From Saccopteryx bilineata (Eukaryota > Chordata > Mammalia > Chiroptera > Emballonuridae), in assembly GCF_036850765.1 (NCBI RefSeq), contig NC_089494.1:4610177-4674176 (forward strand): DNA of 64,000 bases, read 5' to 3'. Each line of letters opens with the position of its first letter. The first letter of the stretch is position 1. Under the pieces are notes generated by a model. That model had not been told where the DNA came from. It ran no database searches and saw nothing but the letters and a program-made list of their open reading frames with translations. Both the position numbers and the translations under genes were made by a program. Below, piece by piece: positions 45,338 to 56,765 of this stretch.

Positions 45338-48094
45338 GAAAGTTGTGCGTGAAAAGGTGTGTTCAAGCTCTCTTGTTTGCTCAGAGTAGTGATTCACTCC
45401 TCTCTCTCTCTCTCTCTCTCTGTCTTCCTATCGGTGGAAACCGTGGAGGGGAAGCTGTCGTCCTTGGTGGTAGAACTGCATTCCCTCTGCACCAGCACGA
45501 GCCCACACCCCGTAAACGCTGGGATGGGCCTGAGTCCCCTTCCAGGCCGACCTCTCCCCCAACCTTGACCTTCATCTGACCCCTACCCTGGAAGGCACCT
45601 GGCACTTGACCTATGCTTTCCGTATTATGGGTCCTGACTCTTGGTCGTGACATCAGCTGGGAGGGTTAGGATCTGCATGTTTTGTTGCGGGTTTTTTTTT
45701 TAGAGAAGTTAAATAGAATGCAGGAAATATTGGAGTACATTGTACTAAGTGAGGGGAACTAATATTTTACGAGACTCTGGTTTCGTTGGTGTACATGGTT
45801 TGCGGGCGGGGGTCTGTGTGTATATAGTGGGCTGCCATGTAAAACGTGTTTTTATTTACGGGTCATGGACATAAACGACGTCTGAGAAACAGGGGTCCAC
45901 CTGAGCCCCAGAATCTCCCCCCCCTCGTGCTGAGGTGATCCCGGCCGCAGAGAGGGGGTCGAAGGCCTGTCTTGGAGCTGTCCCAGAAGAGGACCCTCTC
46001 TGAGGTCACTCAGCCTGCCCCTCGCGCTGATCTGGCTCGCCCCCCCTCCTCCTCAGGACCGGGCTGGTTGGCCCCTGTCCTGCTCTGGTCGGCTCCAGTT
46101 TGTTGTAACCCTGCTGCCCCAACTTTGGCCTAGACCCCATGACCCCATGGCCACAGCTGCTGTCGCCAGGACGCCACCTGCCCCTCCCTGGAAGACGCGG
46201 CCGTGTCTGCTCTTGCAGGATCTGTGGTCTCCGCGTCCGGTCGCCCGCTGCCTCCACTTCCCTGGCTCGGTGCCCGCTGGCCCCTCTGGGCTGCGGGCGG
46301 CTCAATCCAATGGGTGTTCTTAGAGGTTGGGGACCCTGGGATCTGGGCCAGCCAGGGGCATCCTGGTTGATGAGAGAGGGTTGAATCTGGCACCAGGAGC
46401 CAGGTTGGCGGAGGGAGGGGGGTAAGGGGAGTCACACAGGGGGCTGATGTCGGAGGGGCTGACGTCACAGGGATTTGGGGTACGTTAGGTGAGCGTGTAC
46501 GTCAGCAGAGGAGAAACACAGGTGGAATCTGTGAGTAGGAGGAGGTAGTCAGAGGCCACGTCAGGGGCACTGGAGGCAGGGGGGTGGTGGGCAGGGACAG
46601 ACTGGGTGTCTGGCAGGAGCTCCGAGGGCGAGGTGAGCTGGCAGGCTGTCCGGCCGTCTCTGGCCGCCCGCTCCTGGGGGCTCACCTCTCTGATACTCCT
46701 CTGTTCAAACTGCGTTCCCTTCTGTCCCAAAGTTACTACCCAGGCCCTGCCGGGAGGTGCCCGCCCCGCCTGCTGGTGCTCACACTTGGAGTATCTTAAC
46801 CTAAAAGCTGGTGATCTGACCCGAGCTCTGAGTCCTTCTCAAAGGCCCTTGTCGAGGGAATTGAGGCAAACGGCTTCGGCACCCCCCGGAGCCCCTGAAT
46901 CTGACCCCAAAGGAAAGCCCCAGGTTATACCCAAACCACGAGGGGGCACTGGGCGAGGGCTCTGGGGCGTGGACCCCACACCTTCCGGGGACTCGGGGCC
47001 TCCCGCTCTCCACAGACGTGGGACCCCATCCCGCAGATAAAAGGAGGGCTCTGTCGCCAGCCTTGCGCGAGAATGCTCCCTGCTTCCCACGAGTGAGCGT
47101 GCTTCCGTTGGATGCGTCTGTGTACATTTTTCTCTTTGAAGCCAGAGCTCACAGAGCGTCATCTTTTATTTCCGTCACAACCAGCGGCCGGGCGCACAGG
47201 TGCTGAGGAACGGGACTGGGAAGCCAGGGACACGTGCTCACGCCTCACCATGGCTGCTCCCTTCCCTTTTAGCGTCTCCCTCAAGGCCCTGCGCCCTAGT
47301 CATCCCTGCAGATGAGTGTGAGTGCAGGGGGGGAGGGAGGAGGCGTGCAAGCACTTTGGGACCAGGGCGCAGGGACATAACTGAAGGGCTGTGTCTTCCC
47401 GTTTCATCAGGCGACCTACAGAGTTCTGGCTGAAGGGAGCTTCATGCAGCGGCTGCCCCAGCCGGGCAGCTGCACGTGACAGTGTCGGGAACACGGGGGG
47501 GGGGCAGCCGAGGGGCTGCCTGACCCCCGCCGTGCTCGGGCAAGTCACTGCCACGCCACCTGGGGTGGTCTGGACGTCGGGAGGCCAGACGAAACCCTGC
47601 TCAGTCTCCATCTTCCTGACCGAGCTCGGCCGGCCGCTTCACAGCTCTGCGATGCCACGTTGCTGCGTGACCCGGGCGGCCCTTCCATCGTGGGCATGTT
47701 GAGCCTGCGATTCCCTCTGGGTTCTAAGATTCTCCCGTGGGGAGGGCAGAGAGCCGGGCACAAGACGGAGATGCTGACCTCAGGCACGTCGCGGGAGGTG
47801 CCAGGGAAGGTCCGACCAGCCTGCGGCACCCGAACACTCTCTCCAGATGTCGGGGCGCTCAGCCACCCAGCTTCCTCTGCGTTCAGTGACGCCCCGCCCC
47901 TGAGCCCTTGACGAAAGTCTTCTTGATGAGGCTGAAGAGTTTTCTACGGAGGCTCAGCATTGCCCAGCTCACGCACAAGCATATCCGCTAAAGGCACCAC
48001 CGCGCGCCTTGGAAAAGTGACATGGAAATTGTGTGTGGCCTGAGGAAGTGGCCCGTGATCCGAATGGAGCCCAACAGTGAGGTATCTCCAGGTA
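45338..48094. other. Intergenic DNA, no gene supported
   Basis: A (TC)n tract lies at 45402-45421. The rest is mixed-composition, non-repetitive sequence with many short open frames and no recognisable families. A MIR-like segment cannot be excluded. Confidence 0.4.
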
Positions 48095-48377
48095 GGTCAG
48101 TCACATGGAACTACCACTGACCTCGGTCACACGGAAATACCACTCACCTCGGTCACACAGAAACACCACGCACCTCGGTCACACGGAAACACCACTCACC
48201 TCGGTCACATGAAAATACCACTGACCTTGGTCACACGGAAATGCCACTCACCTCGGTCACACAAAATACCACTCACCTCGGTCACATGGAAATGCCACTC
48301 ACCTCGGTCACATGGAAACACCACTCACCTTGGTCACACAGAAATACCACTCACCTCGGTCACACAGAAACACCACG
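48095..48377. repeat. 26-bp minisatellite, about 10.5 copies
   Basis: Units read CCACTCACCTCGGTCACACG plus GAAATA, with C/G and A/C variants; one unit is 25 bases. Each unit carries an ACCTCGGTCACA core. Confidence 0.93.
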
Positions 48378-49000
48378 CAGAGCCAGCGGGGAAGCGACGT
48401 TCGAATTCGGTACCTTCAAAGAGGAAGGACACTGAGTTCCGCCCCCCCCCCCGGGCTGGCGTTCACCTCTTCCCCACGAGGGGTGCGCGGGGCTGGCCTC
48501 CGGCTCTGCACTGCTCCGACGACCCCGGCAGCAAACGGATGCATTGGGGAAATCTATCTTTTTAAAGACACTCAGACGCTCACGCTCCTTGGGAAAATGT
48601 ATGCCCTGAAATGGTCAGGTTAATAGAGCAGTTTGGATGTTAGCCTAAAATGGAAAAATAACAAAATGATAAAAAAAAAAAAAATCAAATGTCGCAGCAC
48701 AGGGGTTTACGCAGAGTAAGAGCTTAAAAGCTGATGGGAGGCGTTTGTGTCCTCTGGGAGCTCAGGAGACCTGGACGACCCCAGAAGCAAGGAGCCAGAA
48801 GGGACCCTGCGAAATCAGCTCACTCTACGCTGCGTCTGAGGAGGGGTCTTCGCCACGTGGGCTAGGGGTTTCTTGGAAAACACCTATCAAACATTAACTG
48901 TTGCTTCAAAAGTTGCTAAGTTATTTATGAAGAGAAATGGATTTATTTATTTATTTTGCGTGTGTTTTTCACAATTGCGCTTGAGTATTATTTCAAGAAT
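48378..49000. other. Intergenic DNA, no gene seen
   Basis: A C run near 48444 and an A run near 48671, otherwise single-copy-looking. Confidence 0.4.
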
Positions 49001-49370
49001 TCCGTGTTCGGGCGGCCATAACGGAATGCCCCTTGCCCGGTGGCTTTACGCAGTGGAGACTGATTTCTCACGGTTCTGGCGGTTGGCAGTCCGAGGTTAC
49101 GGCGCCAACACGATCGGTCTTGTGCCGAGGCCTCTTCCTCGGCTCGTGGGGCGGTGCCGTGGCGTGGTGTGCGCACACGGCTGACCCCTCCCGTGAGGAA
49201 GTAGGGAGATATCAAGAACTCGGGTGTCCACCATGATGAGATCGTGGAGGCCCGCCCTCATAACCTCGTCTGCCCCTGATCACTTCCCAAATGCCTCATC
49301 TGCAAAGACCATCGCCCTGCGGGGTTAGGGCTTCAACCGGGTGAACTGGGCGGGGGGGGCCACATTCCGG
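49001..49370 (-). mobile_element. MLT1-type MaLR solitary LTR
   Basis: The antisense order is well kept: 'cgggcggccataacggaatgcc', 'ggtggctttacgcagtggagactgatttctcacggttctggcggttggcagtccgagg', 'cctcataacctcgtctgcccctgatcacttcccaaatgcc' and 'ggggttagggcttcaac'. Confidence 0.8.
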
Positions 49371-50986
49371 CTCCTGTGTATGGAATTTGTGTGTGCATAG
49401 ATGGCGTACATACGTGGACGTAGTATACATATTTTTTCAAAAGCTGTGCATCTTTTCGGCTGTTGCCTTGAGAGTCAGCAGCCAGCAAAAGTCGGGAACA
49501 CCCAGCCAGAGCCAGGGGGCTGCCAGAGAGGAGGTGACCAGGACAGAGGGACACAGTGTCTCACAGGGAGCCTGCCCTGGCCAGCCGGGTGAAGGACACG
49601 GGCAAAGGCTGGCTCCAAAAGCCAGCTCTGTGGGGACTCTGCCGTGTCCACCAGCCCCGCTCCGCATGCCTGGGGTGCGGAGGGGGTTGGTGGTGTTGGG
49701 AACAATGCTCTTTTCATCTGTCCGTGAATGGACTGTGGGTGAGAGAAGTCACATACACCACAGGGCCGTCACCGGGAACACCACGGCAGCCGCTGAGATC
49801 GCCGACGACCACATTTGGTCAAACAAAGCTGTGTGTGTGTGTGGGGGGGGGGATAGTGTGAGGGCCAAGAGCCTGTTCCTGCCGCTGGACTTCCCGCTTC
49901 CTTCCAGGTGGGTTCTGCCCCACCAGTGCGTTCCTGTGTCCCCCCAGTGTCTGGACGTGGCCAGAGCCAAGGCCAGGCTCACCTCCCAATTCCTCTTTGA
50001 TAGGGGGGAGGAGGGACAAGCGACATCCTTCCTCTTGAGCCGTCCAATTCCTCCCCCTCTTCCCGCCCTCCACTCAGGATCTGCTTTCTCTACGACCCTC
50101 CCGGAAAACTCCGGCCTCCGGGAGTTCTTCCCCTGGGTAGCTCTCTGTACCAGGTGAACCATCTGGCCAGCTCCTGGTGTGTGGTCGACACCGAGAGTCC
50201 GAGGTCCCTCAGGTCAGGGGGAAACAGAATCCGGTCCTTGTCTGAACCTGCCCAGGCTGGGAGGCGGTGTCGGAGTGTTTGCTGACTGCACCAAGCCCCT
50301 GGAACTCAGCTCTGGCCCAACAACAGCAGAGCGAATGCGGTCAGAAATTCCTTCCCGAGACCCGGGGTGCGGGGGGAGGGGGGGCATTTGGTGGTTGTTA
50401 TGGAACATGGATAGCAACGATGTTTATGACACCATGCTACTGAGAAACGGTCCCCAGGTGAGTGTTAGGAGAAAGAGAAAAAATAAAGGTATGAGGTGAC
50501 CATCAAGGGACAGTTCTCATATATTCTTTATAATACATTCTCACAGCGGGCCTGGGAGTTAAGCGTGTGTTTCCCCACACGCACACGAACACGCCGCGCC
50601 TTACACCATCTGCCTGACCGGGAGCTGGGTTCTAGATTCAGGGTTCAGGAAGGAAGCTGTGATGATGGGATGTACCCAAAGCCATACGATGCGTGAGTGA
50701 CGAGCAGAGAATAAAACTCGGGTCTGTCTGCCTCCTAAGGCACATAGTTGGCAGCCTTCCCGCACACTCTACAGACACAAGTACATTTAATCCCAGCGAG
50801 TGTCAGACGAGAACACCCCTTGAACACCAGGAACTGAAGGCATCAATGTCTTCCCAGAGCACTCTCCTTTATTTGAGACGAGTGGGTCTTGGCCCGGCTG
50901 GATAGATGGGGCCGATACCCGCGTCCCTTCTGGGTCAGGTGGTACTTCACCCCTCCTGTTGGCTCCTTCGTGTCACTTCTTAGGTC
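49371..50986. other. Intergenic DNA, no gene supported
   Basis: A 256-codon plus-strand open frame (49387-50157) has no recognisable domain and crosses a (GT)n(G)n tract at about 49831-49853, so it is unlikely to be coding. Confidence 0.4.
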
Positions 50987-50997
50987 AAGAAATCGAG

Positions 50998-51187
50998 GCC
51001 CGACCTGTGGTGGTGCAGTGGATAAAGCGTCGACCTGGAAACGCTGAGGTCGTCAGTTCAAAACCCTGGGCTTGCCTGGTCAAGGCACATATGGGAGTTG
51101 ATGCTTCCTGCTCCTCCCTCCCCCTTCTCTCTCTTTCTCTCTCTCTCTCACTCTCTCTCCTCTCTAAAAATTAATAAAAAAAACCTT
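50998..51187 (+). mobile_element. Short bat SINE (type B), full length
   Basis: The head 'gcccgacctgtggtggtgcagtggataaagcgtcgacc' has B box-like AGTTCAAAACCC, followed by 'tggtcaaggcacatatgggagttgatgcttcctgctcctccc', a CT-rich run and an AATAAA tail. Target duplication AAGAAATCGAG/AAGAAGTCGAG lies at 50987-50997 and 51188-51198. Confidence 0.92.
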
Positions 51188-51239
51188 AAGAAGTCGAGCA
51201 TTTATTAAGCTTCAAGAAGAAGCTTTAAAAAAAGAAAGA

Positions 51240-51307
51240 GGGGAAGGAAGGAAGGAAGGAAGGAAGGAAGGAAGGAAGGAAGGAAGGAAGGAAGGAAGGA
51301 AGGAAGG
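51240..51307. repeat. (GGAA)n microsatellite
   Basis: About 68 bases of near-pure GGAA units between the SINE and the L1 3' end. GGAA tracts are ETS-factor binding sites. Confidence 0.96.
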
Positions 51308-52106
51308 AGACACTCAACATCATTAGTCATCAGGGAACTATAGACCCAAACCAAAAGGAGATAGCCTTTCACACCCACTGGGAGGACCACAATCAAAAAA
51401 GACAGAAAATACTAAGTGTTGACAAATAGACAGAGAAATCAGAACCCTTACACACTGCTGGTGGGAACGGAAAGTGGTCCATCTGCTTTGGAAAACAGCC
51501 TGGCAGCCCCTCAAAATGTTATACATAGAGTGACCAGACGGCCCAGCAGTCCCACAACCAGGTGTAAACCCAGGGGAAATAAAAACGTACGTCCACACAA
51601 AAACTTGTGCATGAATCTTCATAGAAGTTTTATTCATAAGAGCCCCAAAATTGCAAATAATCTACATCTCCACCGACAGCTGAATAGATAAAAAAAAAAT
51701 GTGGGTATATCCACTCAGGGGACTATTTTTCGACAGTGAAAAGAAATTAACTACCGATTCACCCTACAACAGAGATGAGCTTTGAAAACATCATGCAAAG
51801 TGAAACAAGCTAGTCACAAGAAAACCACAGATTGTATCATTCCATTTATACCAAAGGTCCAAAATAGTCGGATCTTAGAGGCAGGAAGTAGATAGTGGTT
51901 TCCAGGGATCTGGGGAGGAGAGGGAGTGACTTCTAATGAGCAGGGACTTTCTTATTGTGGTGACAGGATATTTTCAAATTAAACAGTGAAGATAGTTGCG
52001 CAACATTGTGAATGTACTAAACCCATTGACGTGTACACTTAACTAGGTGAATTGTGTGGCATATGAGCAGTGTGTCAATGAAACTGTTATTAAACAAACA
52101 AATAAA
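51308..52106 (+). mobile_element. L1 LINE, 3' end with UTR
   Basis: The end of ORF2 and the 3' UTR of an old L1 are recognisable: 'aacatcattagtcatcagggaactatagacccaaacca', 'ctgctggtgggaacgg', 'tgcatgaatcttcatagaagttttattcataagagcccc', 'gtggtttccagggatctggggag' and 'ttgtgaatgtactaaacccattgacgtgtacactt'. It ends in an AAACAAACAAATAAAC tail. Frameshifts and stops make it inactive. Confidence 0.9.
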
Positions 52107-52815
52107 CAAAGAGGTGACGAAAGAAAAAGCAAGAAAGAAAATCAAAGAGAGAAAGAAAGGAAAGAAAATATTTCTACAGGACAGGAAGTCTGGTTCATTC
52201 GGGGAACTGGTCTACCGGTGGTTTCTAGAGCCACCAAGTTCCTTCTTAATTCCATGCCTCTGTTCAGCCTTTTTCTCTTTTTGGAAGGCTTTTCCCAGCC
52301 CTGTCTGCTTGTCAGACCTATTATTCCACCACCAGGGTCCTGCTGCCCACGCCCACACGTCTCTGTGGTTTTCCGGGCCCACCCCAGCGGCTCGCCTGGC
52401 TCTCTGCTCTGTGAACCCAAAGACCGTGCTCCTTTGGACCTGTCGTGTGGTAGCACGGTTCCTGGCTGACTGTCCGTCTTCCGGACGACCCTGTGAGGTT
52501 CCCGGAGGACCAAGACATGACAGCATTTGTCTCCGCGTCCCCAGGAGCTGTCCTCAGCCCGGCGGACGGCAGGGGCGAGGTGAGTGGGTGTGGGGTGGAA
52601 TTGTAGGTGTCCACGCAAGCACCTTCTATAAATACACGCCTCCCGGGAAAGCAGAAGCGGAATTTAGCCTATTTTTAGGCAATTTTCTCCTCCCTGTTAT
52701 ATTTTGGGCAAGTGATCAGGTATACGCGTTCTCATTGTGCTTAAAACAAACAAACAAACCCAGGTTTGAAATTTAGGAAAGTGGAGACTCAGCCCAGGCT
52801 CATCTGAGAAAGACG
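52107..52815. other. Intergenic DNA, no gene seen
   Basis: A purine-rich start (AAAG/GAAA units to about 52170), then single-copy sequence. The overlapping open frames on both strands have no recognised family. Confidence 0.4.
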
Positions 52816-53115
52816 GACAGATTCTGCTACAAAAAAAAACCCATAATGCCAAAACATCAAAGGCAATTACCTTAAAGAAATGTAGCAACTTACCTGGTGC
52901 TAACAAACTATTTTGACTTGTGTACAATAAACAAAAGTAATTTAATTTAATCACTTGCCAATTTGAGAAAGCTCCCTCAGAATAGTAAATAATTTCAAGG
53001 AAAATAAATATTTGCTGTCTGGCTGTCAAATTAATTTGTTCACAATTTAAATGCACTCTATAAATTTCTTGAGCATATAGATGAAAAATTCTGATTGCTA
53101 ATTGATCAGTGTTAG
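52816..53115. promoter_or_regulatory. Candidate conserved AT-rich enhancer
   Basis: A sharply AT-rich, non-repetitive island. Motifs include a TCF/LEF-like ACATCAAAGG (about 52855-52864), CAATTACC, a SOX-like ACAATAAACAAAAG, an E-box CACTTG, AAATTAATTTG and GCTAATTGATCAG. This density of homeodomain, SOX and TCF sites with no transposon signature is typical of deeply conserved developmental enhancers. No coding role is likely. Confidence 0.45.
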
Positions 53116-53185
53116 TCTTTGTAAACTACAGCTTGTATTCCTAAGAAATTTCGGTTGCAAAGCCCAGAACATTACATGAGCTTCC

Positions 53186-53575
53186 TTTTTTTTTTTTTTT
53201 AAACTTTTTCCCCCCATAAGTGAGAAGGAGGGAGGCAGAGAGACTGATTTCTGAATGCTCCTCAACAGGAATCCACACAGCAAGCCCCCCTGTGGGGCAA
53301 TGCTCTGCCCATCTGGGGCAGTTCCTCTGTTGCTTGGCAACTGAGCTATTTTAGTGCCTGAGGCAAGGCCATGGAGCCATCCTCAGTGCCCAGGGCCAAC
53401 TTACTCCAACAGAGCCATGGCTGCAGGAGGGGAAGAGAGATGGAGAGAGAGAAGGGAGAGAGGGAAGGGTAGAGAAGCAGATAGGTGCTTCTCCTGTGTG
53501 CCCTGACTGGGAATCGAACTCGGGACATCTACACACAGGGCCGATGCTCTACCACTGAGCCAACTGGCCAGGGCC
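53186..53575 (-). mobile_element. Bat long SINE (type A), older copy
   Basis: The antisense type A element has its head ending at 53575 and a T-run at the left. Flanks TGAGCTTCCTT and TGAGTTTCTTA form a degraded duplication. The CTCF-like core has decayed to 'ccccctgtggggcaatg' near 53287. Confidence 0.9.
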
Positions 53576-54879
53576 TACTTGAGTTTCTTAAGCAAGAAGT
53601 AAAATTCAGTTTAAGGCGTAGGGGCCTCTATGAACCCAAGGCCTGGAGGCTACTGAGTTTCAGGCCCTGGAGCTGGTCGGGATCCTTAAGGAGATACCAC
53701 CTGCAAGGACTCGGTTTCTCCTGCCCTCCGTTTCCACATCAATGTCCCTTCTCCTACAGAGGGGCCGTCTCTGTGTCCTGCTCAGCACAGCTCCAAGTGG
53801 CGTCCCCCACAGCCCCCACGCTGGCCTAGGCTCCATGCCAGACAAGAGAAGGACTGATGTGGAGAGTCGGACTTTCAAATTCCATGGACATTAGACTTGA
53901 TTTCAGATCACACTCATCGTGAGTCCCGGGAACGAAGCATGTGACCGGGTTCTCAGAGTCTCTGTCCCCACACCGAGGGACCGCCCGCTCCGCTCGGGTC
54001 TGCTTCCCCGCGTCACGATGTACGACCCTGAGGCAGCCGGTGGGCCCTGCAGACGGCCAGAGCAGGGCAGGGGCGGTCCCAGCGCAGGCCCAGGGTCTGA
54101 GGACCTGGACTTTCCTGAGAGCTCTTTCCTGGGCAGGCACCGATCGGGAGGAAGTGCCCACCCCTGAGCACGCGTCCTCACCTGTGAGACGGGAAGCACT
54201 GCGCCCACCTGTGAGGCCCCCCTGAGATCACACACCTCCTGCCCTGACGCCCCTCCACCCTTGGGCTTCTTCATGATGCTAAACTCCCATCCCTCTCCTG
54301 TCTCATGAAGGGAATCCCAGCACCTTCCCTTTCAACCCCACGTGAGGGTACCGGGGCTGCAGTGCCAGTGACCGCCCGGCATCTCTCTCCTCCACCGCCT
54401 TTCCCTGGAAGCTGGGTTGGGACTGGGTTCCTGCCCATGGGAGGGGGGTAGAAGCTGACTGACCGAACCAGCTCCAAGCCTGGCTGGAAGACCCTCTCTC
54501 CAGATTCTCCAGTTCTCTCCCTTTTCCTCCAAAATGTCCTTGGAAGCCACAGGAGTAAGTGGACTGGCTTCTCGACCTGCAGTTGTGAGAAATCAACCTT
54601 TATCGAGGGTTTATTTGTTACTGCGGTGCAGCTGCGGCCATCCTGACGAATTCAGGAACTTGCAAATTCCTCAAGGGTCATTCACCCCCTCACCCCCCCA
54701 CACTCCCCCCCCAAACAAGACATTACCTACAAGACAGTGAAGACTTCAAACCCTTCCTATAACGTGTCCTTGAGGTGACCTTGCAGGGCTGCCGGCCAGG
54801 ATCAAAAGGCTCAGTGTTCACGGTGTTCACCGTCTGGCAGGCTTGGCGCTCAGACAGCACTGGGGCGGTCTCCTGCCTC
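53576..54879. other. Intergenic DNA, no gene supported
   Basis: A segment near 54176-54235 ('tcctcacctgtgagacgggaag') resembles MIR. A C run lies near 54700. No gene is seen. Confidence 0.35.
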
Positions 54880-55168
54880 CCACAGTGGCTGCGTGGGTTT
54901 ACATTCCCACCAACAGGGTCCCAGTTCCTGCACACCCTGACCGACGGCCGTTATTTTCTCTTTCTGTTTGGTGGGAGCCACCCCGGTGGGGGTGAGGGGT
55001 CTGGTTGTGGTTTGCGTTCCCCTCAGGACCGGCGAAGACCAGCACCCCGCCATGTGCTTGTCGGCCCTTCATCGTAACTCGCCTTTGCAGAAAAGTCTAT
55101 TCAAGATGTTGGCCATTTTTAAATCGGGTGGGGTTTTTTTGTTCGTTTGTTTTTCCTTTTAATGATAA
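54880..55168 (-). mobile_element. L1 fragment
   Basis: Antisense L1 text: 'cagtggctgcgtgggtttacattcccaccaacagggtcccagttcctgcacaccctgaccg', 'ggtctggttgtggtttgcgttcccctcagg' and 'cagaaaagtctattcaagatgttggccatttttaaatcgggt'. Confidence 0.75.
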
Positions 55169-55579
55169 GAATATGCAGAAACGAGCGAGGTGAAATTTGA
55201 AAGATGCGATTGAAGCTTTTCTTCAGAACCAACGTAGTCTCAACTCCAGCCCCGGGCAACACGCTCAAATCAGAAAGTCATTTCCAAGTTCATGGCGTTC
55301 AACACCCACAGACTTGTTTTCGGAGCTCTGGCCTCAGGCCCAGGGGACAGAAGGTTCCTGCAGGCACGTTATGGCTGGTGTCTCCTCGGAGTCCCTGCTG
55401 GGAGACGGCAGAGACTACACAGCCTAGTCTCTGGGGCTGGGGTGGGAGTGGTCTGGGACGGGACTCCTGACAAAGCACGCCTCTCATCTTGGGTCTCAGG
55501 AGACTCCCTGGCAACCCTGGCCCCGGGGCCAATTGGCCTCCTCTTCTCCTTCCTGTCCTTGGAGCCCTTGACAGCTGTG
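55169..55579. other. Intergenic DNA, no gene seen
   Basis: Single-copy-looking sequence without recognised elements. Confidence 0.4.
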
Positions 55580-55587
55580 TCCTAGAC

Positions 55588-55853
55588 CAGTGGTCCCCAA
55601 CCTTTTTTGGGCCACGGACCGGTTTAATGTCAGAAAATATTTTCACGGACCGGCCTTTTGGGGTGGGACGGATAAATGTATCACGTGACCAAGACAAGCG
55701 TCAAGAGTGAGTCTTAGACGGATGTAACAGAAGGAATCTGGTCATTTTTTAAAAATAAAACATCGTTCAGACTTAAATATAAATAAAACAGAAACAATGT
55801 AAGTTATTTATTCTTTCTCTGCGGACCGGTACCAAATGGCCCACGGACCGGTA
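55588..55853 (+). mobile_element. Non-autonomous hAT element lacking its 3' terminal repeat
   Basis: The left end CAGTGGTCCCCAACC and the inner inverted phrases 'cacggaccggttta' and 'gcggaccggtacc' identify a hAT family common in some mammals. No inverted copy of the left terminus follows the right subterminal repeat. Instead CCTAGA, matching the left flank (CCTAGAC, 55581-55587), follows directly at 55854-55859. No transposase is present. Confidence 0.82.
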
Positions 55854-55860
55854 CCTAGAG

Positions 55861-56638
55861 GACTTCAGTGTGCCATGTGGCACCTGATTCTCCTTGTGCC
55901 CCGGCCTCTGGGTGGGGAGCTCTGTAGGGGTCTGGGGTCCAGAGGCCCTGGTGAGTGGTTGCCTGTGTTTCCTGAGTGCCAGTCGGGCGATGGGCCCCTC
56001 ACTTTTCCTCTGCACGCCCTTGGTTATGACCTCACTCTGGGAAGGCAGGTAAATCTAATTCCTGACCAGAAAGAAAGTCTGTCCGTAAGCTGACGACAGG
56101 CACCGTGACGGGCGAGGAGAGTGGACACAGGGCTTCCCCAGGGAGTCAGTGCCCGCTGGCCCAGAGGCAGCCTCCCTCCCTCCGACCTTGGCATCCTCCT
56201 CCCCGTGCTCCATGCCCTTGAGAAGTCCTTGGCCCCTCACGTAAGGAATTCCGCATACTATTTCATTTTTAGAACTTTTAGAGTTGGCAATAAACACCTA
56301 GTTATTAAGAGTCATAATATAATTTTGGAGTGAATACAGGGGAAGGAATAGAAAAACATTTCCTTTTTTTTTTTTTTTTTTGTGACTGTCTAGATATCTG
56401 TATTCCATCCTACCTGAAATTTGTATACTAAGCACAGGTAGGGTGTTCCTTTTTCGATACGAAACCACACGGGAACAAAGTCTCAAAGACGATCTCGGCG
56501 TCACAAGGCCTGTTCTCGGCCAGCGGCACGGCAGGCGGGCCGTGGGGGACACAGAGCGTCCTCTGTGCTGCTCTCGTGATCACACATTCTATTCGGTGCA
56601 CTTGCGAGGCTCAGCGTGGCACATACCTCCTCCAACCC
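55861..56638. other. Intergenic DNA, no gene seen
   Basis: A T run lies at about 56363-56381; the flanking part (56230-56340) is AT-rich. Confidence 0.4.
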
Positions 56639-56765
56639 TGCGACTTCGGGGGCCATCGATCGTTTTTCTCACTTTACAGTTGAGGAGACTGAGGCCCAAG
56701 CAGATTAAGTGACTTGCCTGCCCCGGGGAATAACGTGGCAGCCAGAATTTGAGATAAAACACCCG
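56639..56765 (-). mobile_element. MIR SINE fragment
   Basis: The phrase 'cactttacagttgaggagactgaggcccaagcagattaagtgacttgcc' is the antisense MIR core ('cattttacagatgaggaaactgaggcacagagaggttaagtaacttgcc'). Confidence 0.8.

Noticed and set aside
49387..50157. 256-codon plus-strand open frame
   Set aside because: It crosses a (GT)n(G)n tract, has no recognisable domain or homologue, and an overlapping frame of similar quality exists on the other strand.
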